Part shown: positions 34,942 to 43,531 of the stretch, in pieces
How positions within the stretch are numbered: the stretch's first letter is position 1
How the letters are laid out: each line of letters starts with the position of its first letter
Source of the DNA: Butyrivibrio sp. LC3010
Lineage (GTDB): Bacteria > Bacillota > Clostridia > Lachnospirales > Lachnospiraceae
Assembly (NCBI RefSeq): GCF_000424385.1
Contig: NZ_AUJU01000023.1
Coordinates: 41,175 to 105,174, forward strand
Reading direction: 5' to 3'
Length of the DNA stretch: 64,000 nucleotides
Translations under genes and position numbers: made by a program
The notes under the pieces: generated by a model
What the model saw: only the letters and a program-made list of their open reading frames with translations
The model's database searches: none
What the model was told of the DNA's origin: nothing

Positions 34942-37203
34942 ATGAAAAAAGTAAGAGGTATAGGATTATTATGTGCTGCTGTGGTATTGTGCAGTGCTTG
35001 TGGAGATAAGAATGCTATAGGCGGCATAGAGTCAGCCGAAAGCAAAAAGATATTTGAATGCCAGATAAAAGAGCATGAATTACCGGATGCGGATTCCGGT
35101 CTGATCAAGAATAGTGATGACTGGGTTAAGGAACTTGATATAAAAATGGCTAGGAATAAGGTTTATCGCCTTGCCCAGCTTTGGGGACAGGATACGGAAT
35201 ATAATGATGAAATGGATTTGGGATATTATATCCAGATTTCTGAGTATCCGTTCGATGAGTGGAAGAATTATGAGGCCCCATATTTGAACCTGGATGGAGA
35301 ATACGATTCTGTAGATATCCGCCATGGCTATAAACCGTGCAGGATAGCAGGAATCTATGAAGATGCGGTTTACTTTGTCTCATCAGGATATCTGGATGAT
35401 GATAAGAACTACTATGCATTTGGAAAAATGGATGCTGATGGTGCTTTTTCACTGATCTCAGAGTATCCTATCACGGAAAAAGAACCGGAAAACCAGTGGT
35501 CTGACAACCAGTTCTTTTTTGATGGGAAAGATACTGTTTATTCCTATAAGAACTATCCTGCTGAAAACAGGATTATCACATATAATCTCAGCACAAAAGA
35601 AATCCGTCAGGACAATTATTCCGGTAAAATTGAAGGAATAGACTTGTCAGAAGATGCTTCTGCGATTTGGTATGGTAATAACGAAGAGACATTTTGTGCA
35701 GGTGCGGTAGACGAAAAGGAAAGCGCTTTTTCCTATAAAGTCGATGGTGATATATCTGCTATTCAGGCTATGGCTAAAACAACAGATGGCTGGTATGTTA
35801 CGGATACTGAATCACTAATGCTTCTGAAAGAGGGCGGCAGTGAGGATAAGCTTATAGACTGGAAAAACAGGGGATACTTCCTAAGTAATATCAGTAAGAT
35901 TGAAAAACAGGATAACACTCTTAAAGTGCTTACTGACTTTGAAGGCAGCCATTATGTACTGGAGGCTGATCTCGACTCAAAAAGAGAAGCGGAAAAGCAG
36001 GAAGTTGTTATTTCCATGCCCTTTAAGATTGCCAGTCTTGATTACTATATAGCCATGTTTAACCGGACTAATGCAGATTATCACATAAATGTTAGTCTTC
36101 CTGAAGATCCTGAGGATATGGAGAAATATCAGACGGATCTTAAGAAAGCATTTCTTACTGGCACAGGACCTGACCTCATTATCAATGGAATAATGGAACA
36201 GAAGGACATGGTTCAAAATGGACTGATAAATTCTGTGGGTGATCTGATTCAGGATAAATCAAAATATTTTGATGCTGTACTCCAGAACGGACAGTTCGAG
36301 GGTGAACAATATGGAATCCCTTATGAATTCTACATGGAAACTGCAGCCTATCCAAAGAGAATTCTTGGTGACAGAGCTGCTCTTTCGCTTAAGGAAATGA
36401 TGGAGATAACCAAAGAAGCTGATGCAGAGGCAATAGCACTTAATACATCAGGTGAAGATATCGTTTTCTATTATGGACTTTTGGACGAAACTAATCATTC
36501 CTTTATTGACTGGGATAACAGGAAAAGCCATCTTGATAGCCCTGAATTTGTCCAGTTGATAATGTTTGCCTCAAAATATGCTTGTCCTGAGAATATCAAT
36601 GAAAACAACTATAAGGAAAAAATCGACACAGGGAAGATAATATCTGAAAATCTGAGCGTAGGTAGTCCAGAAGTGATGAATTACCTTGATGCCTGTTTTG
36701 ATGGAAATGTATCTCTTGCCGGATATCCGAGAAATGAAGGCAGCGGTGCGTATGCCTTTTGCAATATGCTGTACCTTAATGCAAAGGCGACCTGCCCTGA
36801 AGGTGCAAAAGAGTTCCTTAAGTTTATCATTTCTCACGATGCCCAGATGAAGAATGCGCAGAGTAAGTATTCGAAAACTAATGAGCAGAAGTATGGTGGT
36901 CATTTCCCGATAGAAAAAGAAGCTTTTTATAAGGAGCTGGAACTTGCTAAGGCAAATGAGACATCTGAGGGCGCTTCCAGCTATATGAATGGCATAAGCT
37001 ATAAGGGAGAAGGCGTATCTGAGGAAAATGCAGAGAAGCTAAAGATGATGGCAGAGGAAGCTAATCCAATAAATTACGAACTGTTTTATATTGGTGATAT
37101 CATCTCCGAGGAACTGGCCCCGTTCTTTGCGGGAGAAAGAACAGCAGAAGAAGCTGCAAACGTGATGAATAGCAGGGTGCAGATCTATTTGGATGAAAAA
37201 TAA
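34942..37203 (+). CDS. Solute-binding-like lipoprotein, distant third paralogue
   Basis: A 753-residue lipoprotein with lipobox CSAC (Cys20). It shares the layout of those at 5993 and 21580: beta-rich N-terminal half, solute-binding-like C-terminal half (GTGPDLIINGI, GAKEFLKFIISHDAQ) and the ending TAEEAANVMNSRVQIYLDEK. Identity is low, so it diverged earlier. GGAGGA precedes the ATG. No permease is adjacent. Role in uptake or sensing is unproven. Confidence 0.84.
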   Translation: MKKVRGIGLLCAAVVLCSACGDKNAIGGIESAESKKIFECQIKEHELPDADSGLIKNSDDWVKELDIKMARNKVYRLAQLWGQDTEYNDEMDLGYYIQISEYPFDEWKNYEAPYLNLDGEYDSVDIRHGYKPCRIAGIYEDAVYFVSSGYLDDDKNYYAFGKMDADGAFSLISEYPITEKEPENQWSDNQFFFDGKDTVYSYKNYPAENRIITYNLSTKEIRQDNYSGKIEGIDLSEDASAIWYGNNEETFCAGAVDEKESAFSYKVDGDISAIQAMAKTTDGWYVTDTESLMLLKEGGSEDKLIDWKNRGYFLSNISKIEKQDNTLKVLTDFEGSHYVLEADLDSKREAEKQEVVISMPFKIASLDYYIAMFNRTNADYHINVSLPEDPEDMEKYQTDLKKAFLTGTGPDLIINGIMEQKDMVQNGLINSVGDLIQDKSKYFDAVLQNGQFEGEQYGIPYEFYMETAAYPKRILGDRAALSLKEMMEITKEADAEAIALNTSGEDIVFYYGLLDETNHSFIDWDNRKSHLDSPEFVQLIMFASKYACPENINENNYKEKIDTGKIISENLSVGSPEVMNYLDACFDGNVSLAGYPRNEGSGAYAFCNMLYLNAKATCPEGAKEFLKFIISHDAQMKNAQSKYSKTNEQKYGGHFPIEKEAFYKELELAKANETSEGASSYMNGISYKGEGVSEENAEKLKMMAEEANPINYELFYIGDIISEELAPFFAGERTAEEAANVMNSRVQIYLDEK

Positions 37204-37244
37204 AATAGGAACTGTAATAGCGTTACCGTTACGGAGGGAATAAG

Positions 37245-37550
37245 ATGGCTTATGAAGATCCGCAAATAGTTCAAGAATGGTTAGATGCACTCATAAAGCT
37301 TGATGTAAAAGTAAAAAAGATGTTTGGGTGCTATTGTTTGTATTGTGATAATCAGGCTGTTGGCTGGATTTATGATAGTGTCATGAGCTTAAGGGAGGTC
37401 GGGCTGGATTATTTGCCAGACGATATCAAGAGACCTGGCAAGGATGACAAAATTCAAGAGTTGGTTATTCCACTTGATTATGTCAAAGAAGATTGGCTGC
37501 CTAAGGCAGTTCAGGACACTGCTGATATTCGAAGAAATAATGGTAAATAG
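37245..37550 (+). CDS. TfoX N-terminal domain protein
   Basis: A 101-residue protein with the TfoX/Sxy N-terminal domain pattern VKKMFGCYCLYCDNQAVGWI. In gamma-proteobacteria TfoX regulates competence; stand-alone N-terminal domains in Firmicutes are uncharacterised. GGAGGG precedes ATG 37245, and the repeat CGTTACCGTTACGG lies just before it. Confidence 0.8.
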   Translation: MAYEDPQIVQEWLDALIKLDVKVKKMFGCYCLYCDNQAVGWIYDSVMSLREVGLDYLPDDIKRPGKDDKIQELVIPLDYVKEDWLPKAVQDTADIRRNNGK

Positions 37551-37563
37551 CGTGGAATGAAAT

Positions 37564-37971
37564 ATGAATAACAGCATTCCGCGCAAGCATGGAAACATCA
37601 TGAGTGATGAATTTACACCATATCCAAAAAATCCGCTTATTCAGAGCTTTTTTGCAAATATAGGTAGGACTGACTCAATTGGATCCGGTGTTAGAAACCT
37701 ATATATGTATACTCCAATATATGTAGATGGGGGAAAACCGGAATTGTTTGAGGATGATGTGTTTAGGATTTCAATTCCGTTGAATAAATCTGCTGCAGCT
37801 GAGGCAGAGGATAATAAGACATTAACTGAGCGCCAGCAGAAGATTTACGACATGATCTGTGAGAACAAGCACCTTTCTGTAGAACAGGTTATGTCGGATA
37901 TATCTCTTTCGAGAGCGACTGTGTTCAGAGAATACGCTATAAATAATCAACCTCAGGTTGTACCGACTTGA
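37564..37971 (+). pseudogene. C-terminal remnant of a Schlafen/AlbA-type ATP-binding regulator
   Basis: The 135 codons read NPLIQSFFANIGRTDSIGSGVRN, typical of the HATPase_c_4 tail of AlbA_2-type regulators, and then a winged-helix start (LTERQQKIYDMICENKHLSVEQV). The AlbA_2 domain is missing and the end is abrupt after the recognition helix, so both ends are lost. It starts 13 bases after the TfoX gene. Confidence 0.6.
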
Positions 37972-38072
37972 AAACTGCGTCATTGTGGGCAATACGACTA
38001 TATTCTACAATTATTCTTGTAAGAACTGAAATGAAGCTTCGTTTCTTCAAAATCATATAAGGAGACGCGAAA

Positions 38073-39137
38073 ATGAATATTGGTAACAAAATTAAGGCAC
38101 TTCGTTTAAAGTCTAGTACAACACAGGAGGCTCTTGCAGATGCGCTAGGAGTGAGTAGTCAGTCTATATCAAAATGGGAGAACAATGTGTGTGCCCCGGA
38201 TATATCACTGCTCCCGTCCATATCGGAATTCTTTGGGGTTACGATTGATGAACTGTTTGATCTATCAGTAGAGCTAAAGCTCCACCGTATCGAAAACATG
38301 CTTGATTATGAAAATGAACTCACGGATGAAGCGTTTAATAATACAAAGGAGTTCCTGCTGGATATAAAAGATGAGTATGATGAGAGCCATCCGGACAGGA
38401 TGGATGGCAGGATTTACACGTTCCTGGCCCATCTTTATCATCACAGAATAGTTAGTGACAGCAGATATGTTAGTTTGTATGCAAGAAAAGCCATGAATTT
38501 TCATCCTGATGCGAAGGAGGACCAGTGGCTTCTGCAAAAGAGTGAAGGTGCAGTTGTTTGGGACTGGAACGCAAGGCAGCATAACAGCACTATAGAGTTT
38601 TTCAAGGATTTAGTAGAAAAACATCCTGAAATTGGCAGGAATTATCTATTTCTTATGGATAACCTTATTGCGGATCATCGCACTAAAGAGGCTGCAGATT
38701 ATCTGACTTCATATTCAAAAATGCCGGATCATAAGGATGTTCTTGTTCCGGTATATGAAGCATACATTGCTTTTGCTGAGTATCGTGCTGAGGACGCATG
38801 GAAAATAGTATCTGATATCGAGGAAAAGTTCCATGACAGCTATGATGCAATGTTTGAAGTAGCAGGCATTTTTGCATCCAATGCAAGATATGAGGAGGCT
38901 TTGGAAAGATATCACAAAGCTGAGGAGATATATGTAACTAACCATAAGGAACATATTTGCATGGATCATCTCCAGGCACAGGCAAGGATTTATGAAATAC
39001 TTGGAAAATATGAAGATGCCATCAGGTATGTTGAGCTTCAGATCAAGTATCTGGAAGAGGAATGGAATATTACTGAAGGCGCGGATGTTGATGCGCTTCA
39101 GGAGGAAAAGAGAAGACTGATAGACAAGATAAAATAG
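38073..39137 (+). CDS. XRE-family regulator with TPR-like repeats
   Basis: A 354-residue protein. XRE helix-turn-helix at residues 5-60 (STTQEALADALGVSSQSISKWEN), then helical repeats to the end, including a clear TPR-like unit (ASNARYEEALERYHKAEEIY). GGAGA precedes the ATG. Not closely similar to the regulator at 32057. Targets unknown. Confidence 0.87.
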   Translation: MNIGNKIKALRLKSSTTQEALADALGVSSQSISKWENNVCAPDISLLPSISEFFGVTIDELFDLSVELKLHRIENMLDYENELTDEAFNNTKEFLLDIKDEYDESHPDRMDGRIYTFLAHLYHHRIVSDSRYVSLYARKAMNFHPDAKEDQWLLQKSEGAVVWDWNARQHNSTIEFFKDLVEKHPEIGRNYLFLMDNLIADHRTKEAADYLTSYSKMPDHKDVLVPVYEAYIAFAEYRAEDAWKIVSDIEEKFHDSYDAMFEVAGIFASNARYEEALERYHKAEEIYVTNHKEHICMDHLQAQARIYEILGKYEDAIRYVELQIKYLEEEWNITEGADVDALQEEKRRLIDKIK

Positions 39138-39203
39138 TATTAAAGGATATAAAACCTTTCGGCCGAAGGGTATTTCATGAGGAAGTTAATGGAGGAAATC
39201 ATC

Positions 39204-39347
39204 ATGGATACCCAGACAATAATAGAAGCAAAATATGGAATAAGTAAAAGAGATTTGCATACTGTTCCAACATGGGCAAAAAATGAACAATTGGAACGCA
39301 CTGTATCGCATGCTGAAATGTGGCACATGGGGGGATGCGGATGTTAA
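39204..39347 (+). CDS. Possible small peptide ending GGCGC
   Basis: A 47-residue frame with a good site (GGAGGA, 7 bases upstream). It has no membrane segment and ends MWHMGGCGC. It overlaps, in another frame, a degraded gene tail, so it may be chance. A palindrome, CCTTTCGGCCGAAGG, lies near 39153. Confidence 0.35.
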   Translation: MDTQTIIEAKYGISKRDLHTVPTWAKNEQLERTVSHAEMWHMGGCGC

Positions 39348-39496
39348 GAAGAGGGAGAAATACTCTCTGGGCAGATTGAAAGCTGTATTTAAAAGGCTTT
39401 TTAGACGGCATATATTTCAAGTGGGCAGCGTTAAAATTGGGAGTTTTGCTCTATGCCGGACTCAGGAAACGGAGCATGCTTCTGATTAAGAAATAG
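39283..39496 (+). pseudogene. Decayed gene tail
   Basis: One frame encodes REKYSLGRLKAVFKRLF; after a frame change near 39413 it continues YFKWAALKLGVLLYAGLRKR to a stop at 39496. It reads like the C-terminal tail of a nucleotidyltransferase-type protein, but that is a weak guess. Confidence 0.35.
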
Positions 39497-39571
39497 ACGC
39501 ATAGTGGTGGGTACCAGTGTTTTACTGGTATCTACTTTTTTATGGAAAATTACATTTTTTTCTATACTTTG

Positions 39572-39600
39572 TGTCCCGAAATGGGCAGCTCGCGCGTTAT
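39572..39600 (+). promoter_or_regulatory. Bipartite ECF-like promoter motif, copy 5
   Basis: TGTCCCGAAAT, 12 bases, CGTTAT, ending 33 bases before the small peptide gene at 39634. Confidence 0.7.
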
Positions 39601-39633
39601 ATATATAGGAATAATGAATTCGGAGGGTGAACT

Positions 39634-39813
39634 ATGTATGCAAAAAAGCGAATAATATTATGGTTTGGGGTCGTCGTAACTGCAATTATTGTGACAGCGA
39701 TATTTTTCATCTTAAGGCCAAGATCAGAGTCTTTTACTGATACTATGCAAGAGGTTGAACAACAGATTACTTTTGAAGATATTAAAAGCTGTGGATGGGT
39801 TGATTGCTTTTAG
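39634..39813 (+). CDS. Short membrane peptide ending SCGWVDCF
   Basis: A 59-residue peptide with one membrane segment (residues 8-27), an acidic linker, and the tail TFEDIKSCGWVDCF. CGGAGGG precedes the ATG by about 7 bases. It shares its last 14 residues (two differences) with the peptide at 5748. Here it is directly behind the bipartite promoter motif, so it is the clearest case of a motif-driven member of this family. Function unknown; a signal or anchoring peptide is a hypothesis. Confidence 0.75.
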   Translation: MYAKKRIILWFGVVVTAIIVTAIFFILRPRSESFTDTMQEVEQQITFEDIKSCGWVDCF

Positions 39814-39854
39814 TTTGTGAAATATTTTTTGATTATAAAAAGCAGAGGACAAAA

Positions 39855-40199
39855 ATGAATAAAAAGATTATAGCAATAATTATTTATAGCATAGGTGTAT
39901 TCTGTGTTTTACTTCTGGTAATTGGAGCAATAATAGGAAGAAATATAGTTATAGATCCGAATGCTATATTTCCTGAAACAATATACGAAAGATGTATAAA
40001 TTTTCTCGGAATAGGCTTTGTTCCGATGCTTATAAGTTGTCTATTCCTGATATCATCTTACGGAATAACAAACAGAAAAAAGAAAGTATTGGTATTACTG
40101 CCTGGAATCATTACCGGCATTCCATTTGTGATTGGGATATGTTTAATTACATATTTGCTTATTCTTGCATTAATGGAAGTGGTAGGAATAGTGGTATAA
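39855..40199 (+). CDS. Small membrane protein, three segments
   Basis: A 114-residue protein with hydrophobic segments near residues 4-27, 47-67 and 76-110. AGAGGA precedes ATG 39855. It lies 41 bases after the small peptide gene and is probably in the same transcript; it could be a partner for it. Family unknown. Confidence 0.65.
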   Translation: MNKKIIAIIIYSIGVFCVLLLVIGAIIGRNIVIDPNAIFPETIYERCINFLGIGFVPMLISCLFLISSYGITNRKKKVLVLLPGIITGIPFVIGICLITYLLILALMEVVGIVV

Positions 40200-40393
40200 G
40201 GCTTATCCTAAAGAAAGATTATTCTCTATATAATTACTTGTATCAGATTAATGACTGGGATGTGTTTAGTGAGACAGATAAAGACGCAGAATATGCTGTC
40301 TGGAAAATTGAATTCTTACTGAACGATGAATGTATCGCATATATTACATCCGATTACTGCGCATATATGAATGAGTTTGGGTGGATGAGATGA
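40200..40393 (+). pseudogene. 3' remnant of an unknown gene
   Basis: A frame with no start encodes a coherent end (INDWDVFSETDKDAEYAVWK to MNEFGWMR). The upstream part is replaced by the membrane gene at 39855. Confidence 0.4.
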
Positions 40394-40436
40394 GTTAGTC
40401 TATAGATATTAGAATATATAGTGCAATTGAAACTGA

Positions 40437-40478
40437 CACTGCCCCACTATATGGTGTGGCAGCATTTTTTATTTTTAA
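40437..40478 (+). terminator. Rho-independent terminator
   Basis: CTGCCCCAC paired with GTGTGGCAG (one mismatch), 6-base loop, then a T-run. Confidence 0.65.
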
Positions 40479-40483
40479 ATTCC

Positions 40484-40512
40484 TGTAACGAAACAATCAT
40501 AATTTGCATTAA
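40484..40512 (+). promoter_or_regulatory. Candidate autoregulatory ECF promoter
   Basis: TGTAACGAAAC, 12 bases, CATTAA, just upstream of the ECF sigma gene. Same geometry as the bipartite motif but with a -35 closer to the classical ECF form. Confidence 0.45.
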
Positions 40513-40544
40513 CTTAATGAAAACTAAGGAAAGGAGGTGAGGAG

Positions 40545-41024
40545 TTGCAGTCCATGGACGAAATCTATCAGCGTTATGCGAAGAACGTCTATCATTTCTT
40601 GCTGGCGCGCACGTGTAATGCTGATCTGGCGGAAGAACTGACCCAAGAGACTTTTTATCAGGCAATACGAAGCATCGATCACTATGATGGTAGCTGTAAA
40701 ATATCGACCTGGCTGTGCGGCATAGCCAAAAATGTACTTCTCACCTATCAGAGAAAACATCCAGTGTTGGCGGAAATCGAGGGAGAGGCAGCATCTGAGC
40801 TTCAGGCGGACTCGGCTGAGCATGATGCAATCAGTCAGATTTCAAGGATTGAACTATTGAGAAAGCTACATGAACTTGAAGATCCCTACCGCGAAGTTAT
40901 GTATCTGAGAGCTCTTGGTGGACTGTCATTTAGGGAAATCGGAGAGGTACAGGGGAAGAGTGAAAACTGGGCTCGTGTCACCTTCTATCGTGCAAAAGAA
41001 AAACTGAGAAAGGAAGAAATATGA
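40545..41024 (+). CDS. ECF-family RNA polymerase sigma factor
   Basis: A 159-residue sigma factor with region 2 (DLAEELTQETFYQAIRSIDH, then ISTWLCGIAKN) and region 4 (MYLRALGGLSFREIGEVQGKS). TTG 40545 follows an ideal site (AAGGAGGTGA); ATG 40554 is the alternative. It overlaps the anti-sigma gene by 4 bases. Known pairs of this type respond to envelope stress. The promoter candidate at 40484 suggests autoregulation. Confidence 0.93.
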   Translation: MQSMDEIYQRYAKNVYHFLLARTCNADLAEELTQETFYQAIRSIDHYDGSCKISTWLCGIAKNVLLTYQRKHPVLAEIEGEAASELQADSAEHDAISQISRIELLRKLHELEDPYREVMYLRALGGLSFREIGEVQGKSENWARVTFYRAKEKLRKEEI

Positions 41025-42010
41025 TGAACAATATAGATTGCGAAGTGATACAGGATTTGTTTCCTTCTTATATTGATGGCCTTACATGCGAGAAGACTAA
41101 TGTGGTGATTGAAGAGCATTTGACCGGTTGCGAGAAATGCAGAAGCGTGCTGGCTGCTATGAAAGAAACGTCTTCAGAGATATTGGAAATGTCGCCTGAA
41201 GATAAAAAGGAAATTGATTTTTTAAGGAAAAATAAAAAAATAAACTTCAGAATTATCATAGGAAGTGTAGTTGGAGCATTTCTTCTTGTCCTTTTTATTA
41301 TAACATTAGGCTGTTTTGTGGTAGGTACTAAGAACGATACCAATTGGATGGCTATGCATCTTAATGTTGAGGATAACGAGTTGGATTTTTTAGCGGTGCC
41401 ATTTGGAAGCGGTAATGCTGTTGCTTCGATCTACTATACCGAGGAAGCTGGTGTTGTTATGATGCATGCCCGAACTGTTTTGGTAAGTCCATTTCACAAG
41501 GGGAATTTGGAAGGGCGGTATGTTGCTTCCGAAACCATTAAAGAAGTGCGCATCGGAAACAGGATTGTCTGGTCTGAAGGAGCTCCGGTGACGTCTTTTG
41601 CATCAGATCTTTATGCCACAAGACACAGTTATATTGGTGCTATGTCCGATAACAATCGTACCGCCTTGGCCTTGAATATGGGAACATCTCTTGGAGCATT
41701 TACAAATGAACTTGAAACTTCATCGGAACCATATGGGTGGAAGATAATTCTATCAGAGGATGTTTCTTCGGATAAGCTTGCACAGAAGGAGCAGGATATG
41801 GAGGCCTTTGGATATGTGATTTTAGGGCTGATTGAGAATCTTGATCATGTGACATACGTTTATCACAGTGAAGGGGTTGAAAAAATGCTTACGATTACTG
41901 CGGAAGATGCAAGTACGTTTTTGGGAGAAGATATCAAGAAATGTAGTAAACATATACGCACTTTGGATACACTTCTTCAGAAAACCGGACTCATACGCGC
42001 TGTCTTCTGA
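41021..42010 (+). CDS. Membrane anti-sigma factor with zinc-finger domain
   Basis: A 329-residue protein. The N-terminal zf-HC2 motif HLTGCEKC (His-x3-Cys-x2-Cys) near residue 28 marks a zinc anti-sigma factor. One membrane segment follows near residues 77-99, then an extracellular domain of about 230 residues that could sense a signal. Coupled to the sigma gene at 40545 by a 4-base overlap. Confidence 0.88.
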   Translation: MMNNIDCEVIQDLFPSYIDGLTCEKTNVVIEEHLTGCEKCRSVLAAMKETSSEILEMSPEDKKEIDFLRKNKKINFRIIIGSVVGAFLLVLFIITLGCFVVGTKNDTNWMAMHLNVEDNELDFLAVPFGSGNAVASIYYTEEAGVVMMHARTVLVSPFHKGNLEGRYVASETIKEVRIGNRIVWSEGAPVTSFASDLYATRHSYIGAMSDNNRTALALNMGTSLGAFTNELETSSEPYGWKIILSEDVSSDKLAQKEQDMEAFGYVILGLIENLDHVTYVYHSEGVEKMLTITAEDASTFLGEDIKKCSKHIRTLDTLLQKTGLIRAVF

Positions 42011-42057
42011 CATTCATTATAATAGGTGCCTTTTGTGACCAAAGGCTCTTATAAATG

Positions 42058-42089
42058 GTGCATGCTCACTCAACTTAGTGAACATGCAC
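42058..42089. terminator. Bidirectional terminator
   Basis: GTGCATG and its exact inverse with a further inner stem, between two convergent operons. Confidence 0.6.
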
Positions 42090-42093
42090 TTTG

Positions 42094-43008
42094 CTATTTT
42101 TCTATTCCGTTTACAATTTTCAATATCTCATCTTTGGTAACAGGCCCTGATATGAAAAGTGCATATCCATCAAGCTCCGTTACGAGGAGGCTGTAGTTCT
42201 CTTTAGAATAATAGCGAGCTTCATGGCCTCTGAAGTCCAGGATTTCCAGCTGGGTGTTTTCCGTATCCACATAATTGTTTCCACCTGGAAGCTCAATGTC
42301 TATACTCAGATAATAACCATCAGCATCAAGATAGCTGAAAGATATTAAGGAATCGGCCTTATCGATATGGTCGAAGCTAAAGCGCTCAGGCACGTAAGTA
42401 ATCCTGTAATCTTCTAAATTGTTGCCAGAGATGGTAGTATTGTCAAATCTGATAAGACTATATTCTTTAAAGGTTTCAATGAACCATTTTGTTACCGCTT
42501 CCCTGAATTCAGCATTTACACTATACGCAGTGCCGAATGAGATAACGCTGGCTATGAGTATTGCAGCGGCTGTTTTAGTAAATATCCTTACAATGTTGGA
42601 AGTATTGCGAGTAGTCGCGGTTTCTTTTGACAGATTGGATATTATAGTTTTACATGCAGATGTAAGGGAATCTTCTGAAATGCGTTCATCGGAGGCAAGT
42701 TCCATTTCCCTGGCAAGAATTTTTTCAAAGAATTTAAGGCGCTCACCTGCATCTGATATACCATAAAGAATCTCTATGCTTTCCGGAGTTAATCCAAAAG
42801 TATAGGTTCCTAATATAAGATACTGTCCGGACTGTGGAAGAGAGCATATGAAATCTGCAAGCCTTGATGTATCTTTCCTAGAAAGCCTTTTTTCACAAAC
42901 ACGTTCTTCCCATTCATTTAGCTCCGGGGAGAGGAGATGAATCATATTCTCTTTTACTGTTCCGGATAATAATTCTTCAAAAGTCGTATTCATCAGAATT
43001 TTCCTCAT
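42094..43008 (-). CDS. Membrane anti-sigma factor, DUF4367-like
   Basis: A 304-residue protein. The N-terminal cytosolic part (about 140 residues) is followed by one membrane segment near 147-166 and an extracellular C-terminal domain with the DUF4367-type ending (YSLLVTELDGYALFISG, then DEILKIVNGIE). Its start overlaps the sigma gene by 32 bases (or 17 from ATG 42993). It probably holds that sigma factor at the membrane. Confidence 0.82.
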   Translation of the reverse strand: MRKILMNTTFEELLSGTVKENMIHLLSPELNEWEERVCEKRLSRKDTSRLADFICSLPQSGQYLILGTYTFGLTPESIEILYGISDAGERLKFFEKILAREMELASDERISEDSLTSACKTIISNLSKETATTRNTSNIVRIFTKTAAAILIASVISFGTAYSVNAEFREAVTKWFIETFKEYSLIRFDNTTISGNNLEDYRITYVPERFSFDHIDKADSLISFSYLDADGYYLSIDIELPGGNNYVDTENTQLEILDFRGHEARYYSKENYSLLVTELDGYALFISGPVTKDEILKIVNGIEK

Positions 43009-43531
43009 ACTGCTTTCGTAGTTTACCTATAATGCGCTGACCTTTCTTTTTGGCTACTTCTTCAGATATTGACAGCATCCGTGCTATTTCAGAGTATTTC
43101 ATCTCATAGGTATAGCGCAGCTCAAGAAGAACCTTTTCATCGGAGCTTAAGACCTCAATCATTTTCAAAAGGGATTTGCTTTTTTCTTTATCCAGCATCT
43201 GGTGCTCCGGTCCCTGTATGGATGAATCCATTTTGCTTAGTGCTTCATCAGAATCAGGAATGATCCTGCTGCTTTTTCTCAGCACGTCGTATGAACAGTT
43301 CTTCACTATAGTAACGCAGAAGGCTTTCATTTCGGGACAGGTTAAATGGGAAATTTTTAAAATATTGAGTGATATTTTTAGAAGTGCAGAGCTTACAGCT
43401 TCTTCAGCATCAGCTGTGGATCCGGTTATCTGCATCGCAACTCTTAGAAAATCCTGGTAGTTCTCTTTATAGATTTTTTCAACAAGATTTCTCTGATCAT
43501 CTTCAAGAACAGAAAGTATGAGTAATAGCAT
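42977..43531 (-). CDS. ECF-family RNA polymerase sigma factor
   Basis: A 184-residue sigma factor starting at ATG 43531 (family-typical opening MLLLILSVLEDDQRN); an ATG at 43573 is also in frame. Region 2 has AEEAVSSALLKIS and KAFCVTIVKNCSYD; region 4 has LLELRYTYEMKYSEIARMLSIS. It lies in an operon with the DUF4367-like anti-sigma. Its own coding sequence contains an exact copy of the bipartite promoter motif at 43311-43339. Confidence 0.9.
   Translation of the reverse strand: MLLLILSVLEDDQRNLVEKIYKENYQDFLRVAMQITGSTADAEEAVSSALLKISLNILKISHLTCPEMKAFCVTIVKNCSYDVLRKSSRIIPDSDEALSKMDSSIQGPEHQMLDKEKSKSLLKMIEVLSSDEKVLLELRYTYEMKYSEIARMLSISEEVAKKKGQRIIGKLRKQYEENSDEYDF
43311..43339 (-). promoter_or_regulatory. 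Bipartite ECF-like promoter motif inside a sigma gene
   Basis: On the minus strand, TGTCCCGAAAT, 12 bases, CGTTAC. It encodes CPEMKAFCVT of sigma region 2. It points toward the rest of the sigma gene and the anti-sigma gene. Confidence 0.45.

Noticed and set aside
37219..37234. CGTTACCGTTACGG before the TfoX gene as a regulon promoter
   Set aside because: No first box at the proper distance; it is a short direct repeat only.
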